Under the pieces are notes generated by a model that was given only the letters and a program-made list of their open reading frames with translations, made no database searches and was not told the origin of the DNA. From Bettongia penicillata ogilbyi (taxonomy: Eukaryota > Chordata > Mammalia > Diprotodontia > Potoroidae): DNA of 64,000 bases. A program made the position numbers and the translations under genes. The stretch spans positions 5,433,242-5,497,241 of the forward strand of contig JAJHZJ010000252.1 in the NCBI GenBank assembly GCA_023548195.1. The letters are read 5' to 3'. This document shows positions 13,150-24,839 of this stretch, one piece after another. The stretch's first letter is position 1. The number at the start of each line of letters is the position of its first letter.

Positions 13150-13610
13150 GCTATAGATACAATAATTTAGGAAGGGAAATTATAAACTGGAGTGGTTCCA
13201 GAATGAGGTCAGCCAGGATGATGCCACATGAAGACCAGTTGAAGAAGCCCAAGGCATTTTTAGTCTGGAGCCCAAAGGCTAAAGGTAGACAAGATAGTCT
13301 TTTGGTATTTGAAATTTGACTAATTTAGGAAGAGTAGTTGGTGGGAAAAAAAAAAGGACAAATTTAAAAAAAAAAAGGACAAATTTAAACTTGATGTCAT
13401 CCTAACAATTAGAGTTATTCAGAAAAAAAAAGTGAGAGTCCCAGGCATTAGCTGTTTCTCCCTCAGGGGACGTTTTCCTGGAAAAGTTGAATGACCAGTT
13501 AGCTGGTGGCTGTGTTATGGTGCTGATTCTTCAGGGGCTTGTGGTCTACATGGCTTCAGAGACCTCCTTCTGACTCTTAGGTCTGTCACTCTGGGAATAC
13601 TATTTGATTT
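13150..13610 (+). mobile_element. CR1/L3 LINE 3' end
   Basis: Sense-strand CR1/L3 features: TTTAAACTTGATGTCATCCT, CTAACAATTAGAGTTATTC, GACCTCCTTCTGACTCTTAG, ending at a CTGTCACTCTGGGAAT terminus. Contains a short internal A-rich duplication (13346-13386). Confidence 0.7.
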
Positions 13611-13637
13611 TTTTGTGTGTGTGTTGGGGGTTTTTTG

Positions 13638-13908
13638 GAGAATAGTTCTCTCTTTGTCACATAGGCTGGAAGTTCCTTAACCAACCACTCAAACATCCCA
13701 ATCCCTCAATTGATTGGCATGGAAGTTTTAGACTGCTCTCTTTCCTGCATGAGTCAACTTGCCCCTCACACCATCCAATATATTGAGGAAGGGCATGGGC
13801 TGGCTGACTGACTTAGGCCACTGCAGCTCAGGACCCTGAGTTCAAGCAACCCATCAGCCTCAGCCTCCCCTGTAGCAGGGGTTGTGGCACTGTACCACCA
13901 TGCCCAGC
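13638..13908 (-). pseudogene. 7SL (SRP) RNA retropseudogene
   Basis: 271 bp collinear with the complement of 7SL RNA. The left end resembles the 7SL 3' domain (GTCACATAGGCTGG). The middle matches the S-domain (ATGGAAGTTTTAGACTGCTC; in 7SL the complement reads CACGGGAGTTTTGACCTGCTC). The right end matches the 5' Alu domain (CAGCCTCAGCCTCCCC, ACCACCATGCCCAGC). Because the middle S-domain is present it is a 7SL copy, not an Alu-type SINE, which marsupials lack. A T-rich tract just left (13608-13637) suits a reverse-transcribed poly(A). Many substitutions and loss of parts of the S-domain make it a pseudogene. Confidence 0.8.
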
Positions 13909-13924
13909 TGAAGGATTATTTGAA

Positions 13925-14690
13925 CAGAATTATGCACCTGACAGTCAACATACAAGTGTGGCACATCATTTCTTCAGTCAAAGTGAAGGGTGAGGCAGCC
14001 TGTCACTCTTTACTAAGTTCAGAAATTGCTTCTGGAGGTATTTGGCTGTCTCAGAAACAGTCACAGGTTATGAATACTGACAGTTTATTCTTTTACCCTT
14101 TTGACAGCCAGCTGCCTCATCTCAATGTTTTTCTGGGATACTTGGAAAACATTCTTTCCAGAGGACAAGTGTACCTGACAGAGTTTAGCCTATGAAAGAT
14201 TCTTATACAAGAACTGCCTTGGTTGGAGAAAGCTGCCTCTGTGTAGGCTGACTGATCATGGGCACTACATCCGCTTCCTGGAGGGCAGAAGAAACAGGCT
14301 ATACTGCCCTCCTGGCCCTTTTTTGCTTTTCTCCACTGAATTCTCTTCTGTTCTATATTTATTTGTGCCATCCATTCATCTGCCTTTTAGATGACAAATT
14401 TGGGAGCTAGAATTCTGTCCTGTAACTATACTTCTTTTCTGGTTATCTCCTCAGGCAATCTTCCTCATCTCCTTCCCCCTGGCCCCCAAAAAACCAAACA
14501 AATAAAAAAGAACACAGCACATTGGAAATTTGCCATAGGGCAAACTTTGAACTTGTCCACACAAGGCTTCTTTGCCACTTCCTGTCCAGATAATATTTGT
14601 AAAGAGTTTTTCAAACCTTAAAGCTTATATAAATGCTAGGTATTCTTAATATCCTTAGACTATACTGGCTGGCAGGGACCACTTCTCCTT
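13925..14690. other. Unassigned intronic DNA
   Basis: Overlapping short frames on both strands, none protein-like, and no recognised repeat. Confidence 0.45.
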
Positions 14691-14773
14691 CCTCCTTTTT
14701 CAATTTTCCTTTCTGTGTTGTCTTCTCCTATTAGGAAAGAAAACTCCTTGAGATGAAGGACTTTCTAGATGTC

Positions 14774-14791
14774 ATCTATCTTTCTATCTAT

Positions 14792-14840
<49 letters not shown>
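14774..14840. repeat. (TCTA)n microsatellite
   Basis: About 16 TCTA units, imperfect at the left end. It abuts an L2-like tail (CTCCTTGAGATGAAGGACTT) on its left. Confidence 0.95.
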
Positions 14841-14849
14841 ACTCTATGT

Positions 14850-14990
14850 GGGGGGGAGGCAATCAGGATTAAGTGACTTGCCCAGGGTCACATAACTAGC
14901 AAGAATCTGAGGCTGGATTTGAACTCAGGTCCTCCTAACTCCAGGGCCAGCACTTTATCCACTTCACTGCACCATCTAGACGCACTAGTG
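14850..14990 (-). mobile_element. Marsupial MIR-like SINE, short form
   Basis: Reversed tRNA-derived half: GACTTGCCCAGGGTCACATA, GGATTTGAACTCAGGTCCTC and CTTTATCCACTTCACTGCAC. Confidence 0.85.
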
Positions 14991-15739
14991 CTGTTATTTA
15001 TTGCTATTATTATTGCCATTATTTTCACATCACACTGGCAGACACATACCATTACCACCACCTTTTTTAATTCCCCTTTATGTGTTTTCTTCCCCCATTG
15101 GAATGGAAGCTCCTTGGAGTCAGGGTAAATCTTAGAGCACTCTTTTAATAAGTCCACACTTAACCACTTTGTAACTTCATCAATTTCCTTGCTTCTATTT
15201 GTGCACTGTAAAAAGTAAATGCTTAATAAATACTTTCTCTTTCTCTGCACTCAGTACAGTGTGGCACATACAGAAAAGACACTGGGAAATGTTTGTGAAT
15301 TCTTGTTAAATATTTTAACTCATGTAAACAGTAGAGGACTGTGAGCTGAAGGAGTAATTCTCAAGAGCCAAAGGGAAATACTACAGGAACACATCCCTAA
15401 ATTTTTAATATAAAACAATAGACAGAGACATAAAGCTAAATGGTGCTCTGACTGTCCAGGCTGCTGAGAGTTGGATGTTACAAGGGTGAGCAAGGTGACA
15501 GGAGTAGCTATGGAGGGCAGGGCCAGGATCACATGGCCACAGAACAACTAGAGGTAGCAGCCCGAGATAACTATTTTTTGGAGGCATAAGACTGGATGTG
15601 GAGAAAAGTGAGAGAGAAGAGGGAAAATGGTAAATGGGATAGAACTTGGAAAGGAGATTGAGTTCCCCATTTCCGGAAATGTTCGCACAAAAACCCAAAG
15701 ACAACTTGTCAAGGAAGTGAGAGGGAGCATTCATTCACA

Positions 15740-15805
15740 CAGAGAGGCTGGCCTAGGTCACCTCTGAGTTAGTTCTAAGTCTGGAATTCTATGGTCCTGT
15801 GAAAA
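15740..15805 (+). mobile_element. CR1/L3 terminal fragment
   Basis: GGTCACCTCTGAGTTAGTTC followed by GGAATTCTATGGTCC resembles the sense 3' terminus of CR1/L3. Confidence 0.5.
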
Positions 15806-15814
15806 GGGGAAAGG

Positions 15815-16155
15815 TAATACAGGGATAAAGTGAGAAAACACAAACAAAACCCATAAATTTTGCAATGGAAGGACCCATTAGCAAAAATCTTCATTTTCTT
15901 ATCAGGAGAATTTTAATTAAGCTGCTAACCTACATTTTTTTCATCTACAGACAACGAGAAGGACAAACCTTTCAGAACACTCCAATAGAAAAAAAGAGCT
16001 GATCTGAGAAACAGACTGACTTGTTGCCCTAATTCTGCCACAGACCAACTGTGTGTCCAGAGGAAAGTTGTTTATCTTCTCTCTGTTTCAGTTTCTGTCA
16101 CCTTCAAAATGGTTTAAAGACTGATTGCCTTAAAGACATGGACGGTGTCTTTGTA
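15815..16155. other. Unassigned intronic DNA
   Basis: No gene or family recognised. A CATCTACAG resembling an acceptor at about 15950 is on the plus strand, opposite to SYTL5, and has no open exon after it. Confidence 0.4.
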
Positions 16156-16159
16156 GATG

Positions 16160-16303
16160 TCTTGCATACAGACATATATGTAATATTTTATATATTTTGT
16201 GTATATGTACATATACACTGTGTATGTATACATACATGCAAATATGTGTGTATGTATTCACATATATATGAATATACATAATGCATGCATACACAAACAC
16301 ACA
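16160..16303. repeat. TATG/CATA-rich simple sequence
   Basis: Alternating purine-pyrimidine run of TATA, TGTG and CATA words over about 140 bp. Short frames on both strands come from the low complexity. Confidence 0.9.
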
Positions 16304-16649
16304 ATTTGAGTCTCCCATTAAAATGTGAGGTCCGAGAAGACAGGGATTTCTTTTATTTTTTCTTTATATCCCCAAACATTTGCTGATGCTGGATAAGAAG
16401 GATAAAAAGCTATCAATTTTAGAAATAATGCTATGGAACATGGCAGATTGTGAAAATCAAGACAACATATCCAAATGTAGGAAAGGTAGTAGCATCTCTG
16501 AAGAAGTCCTCAAGAGATGCTCATTTCTTCTGGTAAGTCTTAAAGCACCATATTAATAAATAAATCTGCACTTGACCATTTTGTAACTTCATCAGCTTCT
16601 GTAGGGTTCAGTGTGGATGTGTAGATGATTCTCAGATTGTTAAGTTTGG

Positions 16650-16900
16650 TGCCAGTTCTGAATCACCAACTGGCTAATGGACATTTTGAATTTGATTTCT
16701 TGTAGGCACCTCAAATTCAATGTGTCCAATACAGAACTCATTATCCTTTCCCTAACATCCACCCCTTTTATGAACATACCTATTACTGTTAAGGACACCA
16801 CACCCTTATAGTAGCCCATGTTTGTGACCTTGATGTCATCCTATTAAGGCCTCAATTACCCTCACATAGCAAGCAGTTGTTAAATCTTGTCATTTATATC
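16650..16900 (+). mobile_element. L2 LINE fragment
   Basis: CAATGTGTCCAATACAGAAC, CTCATTATCCTTTCCC and GACCTTGATGTCATCC follow the order of the L2 3' half. Confidence 0.65.
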
Positions 16901-16904
16901 TGGA

Positions 16905-17125
16905 CGGCATTTGCAGGTGGAATGGATAGAGCACTTGGCCTAGCATTTGGAAGACCTGAGTTCAAATCCAATCTTAGTTACTAGCTATATGACCTTGCTC
17001 AAATTATTTAACTTCTGCCTCAGTTTTTCTTAACTGGAAAATCGGGTTTATGATGAGGATGGAATGAGATAATATATGTAATATATGTAAAGTACTTAGC
17101 AGGAACAAACTATTGGGGTCATGCC
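16905..17125 (+). mobile_element. MIR-like SINE
   Basis: GAATGGATAGAGCACTTGGC, GACCTGAGTTCAAATCCAAT and TAACTTCTGCCTCAGTTTTT, with a MIR-type 3' part (ATGAGATAATATATG, AAAGTACTTAGCA). Confidence 0.8.
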
Positions 17126-17176
17126 GTCACTGATACTGGTTAGCCCTGTTGTTTTCATGCTGGTGACTCCAAAGCT

Positions 17177-17235
17177 CTTTTTTTGTGTGTTTGAGTGCGC
17201 GCACACACACATACACACACACACGCATGCACACA
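17177..17235. repeat. (TG)/(CA) simple repeat
   Basis: GTGTGTTTGAGTGCGCGCAC followed by about 20 CA-type dinucleotides. Lies 150 bp from the zinc-finger exon, on its 3' (intron) side. Confidence 0.9.
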
Positions 17236-17382
17236 TCATGGATACACCAAAGTATTCCTAAATCTGAAGGGCAATATTATTATTCCTTCTCTCATTCTTA
17301 ACCTTAATTTTAAATCCTTCAATTTTCTTCCCCACTTTCATGACTTAAAACCTCTGACTTCCAGGCAGAAGTATAAGACTTA

Positions 17383-17616
<234 letters not shown>

Positions 17617-17819
17617 TCATCAAGGTTAGTCTAACAATAAAAATCTCCATTCATTACTTTTAAGAAAACTATCAAGAAAAAGGACCACAAGTCAATGAGC
17701 TCAGCACTTATTAGAAAATGCACTTGCCCAAATTGATTCAACATGCTTCCCAAATCAATTGTTAATTGAGAATATAAAATCTTCATTACTTTAAGCTCCA
17801 TCAGGATCAATCATTTAAC

Positions 17820-17952
17820 AAAGGAGAAAACTGAGGGTCAGAGAGGTTAAGGGATTTGTCTCAAGTCACAAAGGTGGCACAGCCAGGATTTAAACTCAGA
17901 GTCTATGACTCTAAATCCAGTGTTCTCTCCACTACACCACAATTCCTCTGGG
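17820..17952 (-). mobile_element. MIR SINE
   Basis: GAAAACTGAGGGTCAGAGAG, CACAGCCAGGATTTAAACTC and TCTCCACTACACCAC give a clear reversed MIR. A weaker similar patch follows at 17965-18050 (GATTTGAACCCAGCACC). Confidence 0.8.
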
Positions 17953-18059
17953 GAAAACAAACAAAGAAAACCCTGAGGATCAGAATGACCTATCCTGGGT
18001 CATAAAGTTAGAAGTATTACTGGTAGGATTTGAACCCAGCACCATTTACTACACAAGTA

Positions 18060-19180
18060 GTGTCAGACTCAAATAGACACAGATCCCTTCTAGTCCCGTA
18101 TTGACTCAGAAAATATTGATTCTAACCCATTATATTTTTGTCTATTTTGTTAAACATTTCCCAAATATATTTTTATCCAGTTTGGGAAGACTGCTGAATT
18201 TTGCTGGCTTGACACCTCTCTACTACAACATATGCCTCTCAAGTGTAATAACTTAATGTGCTTTATAGCTGTAAAGTACTATATCAATCAAAGTTAGTAT
18301 CACTGTCATTCTATTATAAATGCAACTGCTGTCCCCAAGCTCATTGGTATGGGAATCTTTCTTCATCGATGTAGATGAATGCCCTGTGCTGCAGGTGCAT
18401 CAGAATAGTCCAGAAGAGATAGCTTCAGTTCTCATTCAGTTTCCCTTTTGGACTCTTCAGGGCCCATCTCTATGAGGACTAGTCCAATTCTAAGTCTTCT
18501 TCAAGCATAGCTTTGAGTCAGTTTCCAGCTTCCAGAGAGAAAACGAACAAGGCTAACCTCACCACATGTTGCTCAAGAAAAAGATTTTGGGAAGACATGA
18601 GAAGAACTGGTGTTCTCCATTTTATCCCCATTCCCATTTTGTTACATTAGAGACTTCAGGGAGTTTTCTCCCTAGGGTGAGAGTCAAGACTCTTGGATGA
18701 GTTGAGTTATCTCACTCCCAGTAGGAGAGCTCCTTCACTCTGTATGGTCTAATATACATTCTCCTATGTATACATTAGTTGATTTCTGTTTTGTTAAGAT
18801 TTTGGATGAATTTTTTTACCAGTTTGTTTTGTGTGTTCATTGTGGAATTAACAATAGGTGGGAAAGGGATTGAACCTTGAATATAGAGCTTTTCCCCCTT
18901 TTTCTCCCTGAAATGACAAAGTGATCAAAAGTTAGATGGAATCTGATCATATCCTTTAGAGGAAAAACATATAAGGGAATAGACATCTTTTAGCCCAGTA
19001 CTACTTTCTCTGAGGAGAGCCCTAACTTCTTACTTCCTCTCTTTGCAGGAATGAAAGTCTCCCTTGGAGAAAGATGGAGGCAACAGGGGCTAGAGATGTC
19101 CATTCTGCCTCCCTTTGAATCACACATATAAGAAGCCCTCACCACAGATTGGCCTCATTACACATGTGGCACCCTCTCTC
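18060..19180. other. Unassigned intronic DNA
   Basis: Just over 1 kb without an exon or repeat I can name. Confidence 0.45.
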
Positions 19181-19229
19181 TTGCTATATAAATAATATAA
19201 ATTATTTATAATATAATTTATGATATATA

Positions 19230-19480
19230 ATGGGACAGCTAAGTGGCACAGTGGACAGAGCACTGGGCTTGGAGTTAGGAAGGCTTGTTTTCATGAGTTC
19301 AAATCTTACCTCAGACATTTATTAGATATATGACCTTGGGTAAGTAACCCTTCACTCAGTTTCCTCATCTGTAAAATGAGTTGGAGAAGGAAATTGCAAA
19401 CCACTCAGTATCTTTGCCAAGAAAATCCCAAATGGGGTCATGAAGGGTTGGATACAACTGAAATGACTAAACAACAACAT
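19230..19480 (+). mobile_element. Marsupial MIR-like SINE, full length
   Basis: Complete order: GGACAGCTAAGTGGCACAGT, GAGTTCAAATCTTACCTCAG, CATCTGTAAAATGAGTTGGA, AAATCCCAAATGGGGTCATG, then GACTAAACAACAAC. Flanked by AT-rich simple sequence on both sides. Confidence 0.92.
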
Positions 19481-19483
19481 TTC

Positions 19484-19585
19484 ATATATGTAAAGCATAT
19501 GTGTGTATAAATATATATATACACACGTATGTGTATGTGTGTGAGTATATATATATAATTTTATATACATATATATATAATCACT
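19484..19585. repeat. (TA)/(TG)/(CA) mixed simple repeat
   Basis: About 100 bp of alternating purine-pyrimidine sequence directly after the SINE tail, probably grown from it. A 72-codon minus frame here is low-complexity. Confidence 0.9.
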
Positions 19586-20159
19586 GGACTAATTTATATC
19601 TCTGTTTAATATCTCTCGACTATCACATTTTGGGGCACCACCTTCTAACTTAGTTGCATTCTCCAGTCTTGGAGCAAGTATAAAAAGCTTGTTTTATGAA
19701 GTCTACCTACGTTCATACTGCAACAAGTATGAACCCAAATTGTAACAGTGGTTCTTTACAGTAGTGGTCCAACACCAGATATGACTGCAGAAATAAGAGG
19801 TTTTCAAATGATGTAAAGATGTCCTAACAGTTCTAAATTCCTTTGGCTAGTATTCCGGGGTGTTCATCAACTGTTCTGTTCAACCTTTCCAAGTCCATTA
19901 CAGTCAAGGAGGCGAGCTAATCAGTTTATCAATTCCCTGCACCAGAATGACTCATTCTTATCATAGATCTATGTCTGCCAATCTTCCCTACCTCCCTGAC
20001 AATTCATCTCTACCACTTATTTCAGTACCCTAATCAAGACTTATCAACTCCAGAAAACCTTCTCTCATTTCTTTTAAAATCCACATTTTCACTTTTGTAT
20101 GCCACTTGTAGCTATGTTGTTTAGTATTATTCTGTGTATATTTTCCCTTTTTCCACATA

Positions 20160-20285
20160 CTCTTTTTTCTTCTCTTTTTTTCTCTTTCTTTCTCTCACTT
20201 TCTCTCTCTCTTTCTTTCCCTCCTCTTCTCCCCATCTCTTTCTTTCCTTTTTTCTTCTCTCTCCTCCTCTTCTCTCCAAAATTAA
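20160..20285. repeat. Polypyrimidine (CT-rich) tract
   Basis: About 125 bp almost entirely C and T on the plus strand. The 93-codon frame 20099-20380 owes its length to this tract. Confidence 0.9.
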
Positions 20286-20389
20286 CAAAACACCATGTTT
20301 GCTGTCATACTAACATTAATCCCTTATCTTATATAACACCAGTTTGTCATCTACACGACTTTATTTTAACTTTCCAATGAGCCTGTGAG

Positions 20390-20520
20390 GTAAGGGTATG
20401 AGGTATTCTTCTAGTTTTAAAGGTGAGAGAACTCAAACAAAATAACTTGCCTGATGTCACACAGATACAGGATGACAGAATTGAGAATAGTGTTTCTGTC
20501 TCCTCCTCCTACAAGCACAT
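20390..20520 (-). mobile_element. MIR remnant
   Basis: GGTGAGAGAACTCAAACAAA, CTTGCCTGATGTCACACAGA: reversed MIR tRNA-derived half. Confidence 0.6.
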
Positions 20521-20669
20521 GGAATGTACCCTGTGTAGAGAGGAAAGGCAGGAAACTCGCCAAAAGTATGTAAAGGTTGAATCATGACAAACTTTTGTAT
20601 AGTGACTACTATTTGTGGAATTCAGTTTTAGGTATCAGGAAAGACACAACATAAATGAAATGCCATGTC

Positions 20670-20930
20670 TTGTTGTAGTGGTTTAGTCCTTTTTTTCACT
20701 GAAACAGTTCATGACCCCATTTGGGGTTTCTTTGACAAAGATAAAAGAGTGTTTTGCCATTTCCTTCTCCAGATCATTTTACAAATAAAGAAACTGAAGC
20801 AAATAGAGTTAAGTCGCTTGCCCAGGGTCACACAATTAATAAGTGTCTGAGGCTGTATTAGAGCTCAGGAAGTTCAGTCTTCCTAACTCCGGGCCCAGTT
20901 CTCCACCTGCCATGCCATCTAGCTGCCCTG
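20670..20930 (-). mobile_element. Marsupial MIR-like SINE, full length
   Basis: Reversed complete unit: CATGACCCCATTTGGGGTTT, GCCATTTCCTTCTCCAGATC, CTTGCCCAGGGTCACACAAT and a CATCTAGCTGCCC head. Confidence 0.92.
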
Positions 20931-21164
20931 GTACCATGCCTACTTAATCTAAGTGGGATATGGTGGCATGGTAAACACACAAACTGTAAGCACACTCTTC
21001 ATGATGTTACCCTAAGCAATCTCATTCTATAGTGATGCCATAGGGAATATTAGAGTCTGATCTCACTGTAATGTCTTGAAAGTATAATGTGATACCTTTG
21101 CACAGATTTGTGATTATGGTAGCCCTGTTCCTATCCCACAAGTTCTGTAAGACAACAGGTCAAG

Positions 21165-21283
21165 CCAATTAGATTGTGAGCTCCTTGATGGCAGGGACTT
21201 CTTATTTTTTAGTTTTTTTCCCTAGCATTTAGCATAGTGCCAAGCACACAGTAGGCATGGAATACATGTTCATTGACTACTGA
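21165..21283 (+). mobile_element. L2 3' end fragment
   Basis: TTGTGAGCTCCTTGATGGCA, AGTGCCAAGCACACAGTAGG, then CATGTTCATTGA: clear sense L2 terminus. Confidence 0.75.
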
Positions 21284-21287
21284 TTGC

Positions 21288-22015
21288 ATAAGCATTTATT
21301 GAGTGCTTACTGTGTGCCTGGCAGGCACTGTGCTAACTCCCTGCCATAACTGTATCTTATTTCTTCTCACTCAGCTCTGTTGGCTAAATATGGCCCACAT
21401 CTGATGGTCCTGGCCCTCAGTCTACTGAGTTTGATACTTTCCTTCTCATCCCCAACTCCCTTTCCTCTCTCTGACTCCAACCAGCTTGCCTTTGTTCTAG
21501 CCAACTCAGCACCCACTGATCCACTCAGTTTTATTTCTGTGGAACTACCCCCTATAACAATATTTCAACTAAAATATTTTTGTGGAGCAAATTCATGATG
21601 TGAAGCAGGATTTACCAGTAATACAGAATGGAATATAACATGTGTAGGAGAGAAAATATAAAATACTAGGTCTGCCTCATTTCTGACTGGAGGTAAGGTT
21701 TCATGCAACAGATTATATCTGCTCAGGTTTTGAAGAAAGTGGTGGATTTGGATAGGTGGAAATTTGGGGTGGGGGTATTTCAATCCTGAGTAATAGTGGG
21801 AGCAAAGGTATTGAGACAAAATGACATAGGGCATATTCAGAGGATGGTAACTTTGGCTGAGGGAAGGCTAGAAAGGCAGAGGGGAACAATTTGTTGAGGG
21901 TATTGAATACAAAGCTAGGGATTTTGTACTTCATTCAGTAGGTTATTAGCAGCTCTTGTAAGGCTTTGATCATGAAAGACTGACATGATGAGATTTGGAT
22001 AAAGGCAAGATTAAT
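21288..22015 (-). mobile_element. L2 LINE pieces, minus strand
   Basis: GCATTTATTGAGTGCTTACT starts a reversed L2 tail at 21292. After about 200 unassigned bases, L2-like sequence resumes at about 21590-22015 (GGATTTTGTACTTCATTCAG, GCTTTGATCATGAAAGACTG). It faces the sense L2 end just before it. Several short frames here are not genes. Confidence 0.6.
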
Positions 22016-22019
22016 TTAC

Positions 22020-23360
22020 AACTGTTGTGAAGAATGACTTACAGAGGGGAGAAACTGGAAACCCCAGGAGGGGAAAATACCAGTAAAGTAAGTCCTCCTA
22101 GCCCTGACACACAATTATATAGTCTAAAAGAGACCCACGTTTCATCTGTGTTTCTGTATTCAAAAGAAGTACAGGATTCGCACAGTATTGTCCAAGAAAA
22201 ACATTGCGAAATCTCCCTGGACATTTTTTAATGCTACAGATTTTAAAATAATGAAATGAGTTCATGTGCTAAGAACACTCTTATACTGCTTTAGAGATTT
22301 CAGCCCACGTTTAAATGTCTCAAAGTACAAGTATAATGAAGAATCATTTGTTCAACTATCTATAACAAATTGTAATAGAGGAACAAAAAATAGAAGTGAA
22401 GATCATAAAGTATCCTGAAAGATGATAAACAGACAGGATATGAAATGGGGAAGAAGGGAATTCCAGAGGCAAATTCTTCATGAAAAGAATCTTACTTTGG
22501 GGTCCTAGAAATTCATATAAAGGAAAGCAGATGTTCAGTTTTTCAGGGCTATTTTCTGCTTTCTCAGGTAGAGGAGGTGGATCTGTTCTGAGAAAGTAAA
22601 AACAATTTTGCCAGACTTTTATATTAAACCATTTTCATGGTTTCTGGACAGAGATCTAATGCTACCATAAAAATTAGTCTGGATCTGCAGTCCCAGAGGA
22701 TAATAGGAATTGGAGTCTATAATAAATCAGGTTGCAGGCATGAAGGCTTTCTAATTAAAATGGAAAATAATATACATATACTAATGCTAAAGTGCTTGGA
22801 GCCACTGTCCTTCAGAATCATTAGTTATGCCACTGCACGTGGGGAGAGCTGTGGAAAATTGTGCTGGACAGCAAAACATTTTCAAAAAATATAATACAAA
22901 AAAGCAGCTTACTTAATGAGCAAAATGGTGAAATAATTATTTTTATATACTTCTTCAACCTAAAATCCTCAACAAACATAGAATAATTGAATGTAATTCT
23001 CAAGAGAAAAAGAGAAATAAGGCACAAGGAAATAGCTTTATGTAATAACTTTGGAGAAATAAAATGCTTAAAGCACCTAATCACCATCTCCAACCCAACC
23101 CATAAACTGGACACAGCCAGAGTAAGCAGAAACTTTTCAGACTTGGTTCTGGGTCCAGCTATAATTTTTTTTTCATCATCCAGCTTGGTTTTCTTCAAGG
23201 CAGTGATTCAATCTAAACACTCCATAAGAAGTTGAAAATATTGATTCTGCCAAGCTATTCAAAAGAAAGAGACTTCAACTTGAGCAGTGGACTGAGAATG
23301 AAGGATGATGGCAAATGTTTCAGAGCTGGTGGGAGAAGAGACTGGACCAGTTCTCTCCAT
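22020..23360. other. Unassigned intronic DNA
   Basis: No family recognised. The longest frame (125 codons, minus, 22821-23198) is hydrophobic and AT-driven, with no domain I know, no homolog recalled and no flanking splice signals that stand out. Confidence 0.45.
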
Positions 23361-23364
23361 ATGA

Positions 23365-23602
23365 TGAGTTGTTCAGTTGTGTCTAACACTTCATGACCCC
23401 ATTTGGGATTTTTGTGGCAAAGATACAGTCGTGGTTTGCCATTTCCTTTCCCAGCTCATTTTGCAGATGAGGAAACTGGGGCAAACAGAGTTAAGTGACT
23501 TGCCCAGGGGTCACACAGCCAGTAAGCATCCAAGGGTGGGATTCAAACTCATGACCTGACTCCAAGCCTGGTGCTTTATCCACTGCACCACCCAGCTGCC
23601 AC
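23365..23602 (-). mobile_element. Marsupial MIR-like SINE, full length
   Basis: TTCATGACCCCATTTGGGAT, GGTTTGCCATTTCCTTTCCC, GTGACTTGCCCAGGGGTCAC, CACTGCACCACCCAGCTGCC. Confidence 0.92.
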
Positions 23603-23604
23603 CA

Positions 23605-23935
23605 GTCTTCCCTACACAGAGTTTATTTCTAAGGAAGGAACTAGCTGGATTTACAGTTTGAGGAGACTGAAGACATTTGTGTGCAGTCCTAGAAGGCAGA
23701 GGTGTTAAAGTATAAGAAGAGAAGCCAGAAAAGCTACTGACAATATAAGAAAAAGATCAAAAGACAAAAATGTCCAAGAGAGAAACTCTAGGTATAAGCT
23801 TAAATTTAAAACAAATAAAGCAACAATGAGTTTCTTTCTAGCATAAAGACAGAAAGAAAAACAAATTTAGAAAATTTAAATGTTGCAACACATTGATGAA
23901 AGAAAATGATCTAATGAAAAAGAGAATTCTATGGA
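23605..23935. other. Unassigned intronic DNA
   Basis: A-rich, no exon or named repeat. Confidence 0.4.
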
Positions 23936-23939
23936 TCCT

Positions 23940-24790
23940 CTCAAGATCATGGACAAGCATTGGGAAATTACCTATTAGTTCATAAGGGATACTCAATTTT
24001 TAAACAATAAATACTAATACATTGTTGGTGGAGCTGTGAAATGGTACAACTGTTCTAGAAAGCAATTTGTAATTATGCAAACAAAGTGACTAAAGTATCT
24101 ATATCATTTGAACTAGAGACTATTGTTGGGTTTATATACCAAAGAAGTCACCAACTGGAAAAATAGTTTCATACACTCCAACATATTTATAGCAACACTT
24201 TTTGTAAGAGCTAAGAACCAGAACTAAGTAGATGCCCATCCACTGGGGAATGGCTAAACAAATTGTGGTATATGACTGTAATGGAATACTATTGTGCTAT
24301 AAGACATGATGAACAGGAAGACTTCAGAGAGGCCTGGGAGGACCTATATCAACTGATGCTGAGTGAAAGGAGCAGAACCAGGAGAACTTTGTGCACAGCA
24401 ACGACCACAGTGTACAAAGAATGTTTCTGGTAGACTTAGAACTTCATTGCAATGCAAGGATTTAAATAATTCGCAGTGGTCTCTTAAGGCAAAATGCCTT
24501 CCACATCCAGGGAAAGAACTATGGAATTTGATCGTAAAATGAAGAAAATTATTTTGTTTTGTATTATTTTGGTTTGTTTTATGATTTCCCATTCATTTTA
24601 ATTTTTCTATTCAACATGACTAAAGTGAAAATGTATTTAATAGGAATGTATGTGTGGAACCTCTATAAGATTGTACACCATCTCAGGGAGGGAGTGGGGA
24701 GGTAAGGGGGAAGGGGGGAGAGTGAGGGGAAAAATTTAAGATATACAGAAATGATTGTAGAACACTGAAAACAAACAATAATAATAATGA
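23940..24790 (+). mobile_element. L1 3' end (ORF2 C-terminus and 3'UTR)
   Basis: Encodes a decayed ORF2 tail (CCACTGGGGAATGGCTAAAC, TACTATTGTGCTATAAGACA, TGATGCTGAGTGAAAGGAGC), then an L1 3'UTR with a G-rich patch near 24700 and an A-rich end. 5'-truncated. Confidence 0.85.
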
Positions 24791-24839
24791 AAAGAAAAAG
24801 AAACTTTGTGTGTGATGAAGACAAAGAAGCATCGAAAGT

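Noticed and set aside
13638..13908. Alu-type SINE
   Set aside because: The S-domain of 7SL is present between the Alu-domain ends, and Alu is primate-specific, so a 7SL pseudogene fits better.
14774..14840. CRISPR-like array from regularly repeated sequence
   Set aside because: Tetranucleotide microsatellite without spacers, in a mammalian intron.
14850..14990. tRNA gene
   Set aside because: The tRNA-like boxes belong to a degraded SINE head with no cloverleaf or anticodon arm.
15320..15734. Overlapping minus frames of 60-109 codons
   Set aside because: Three frames open at once over the same DNA, typical of chance; no protein similarity recalled.
22821..23198. 125-codon hydrophobic minus frame
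   Set aside because: AT-driven Phe/Leu/Ile composition with an overlapping plus-strand frame and no recognisable family.
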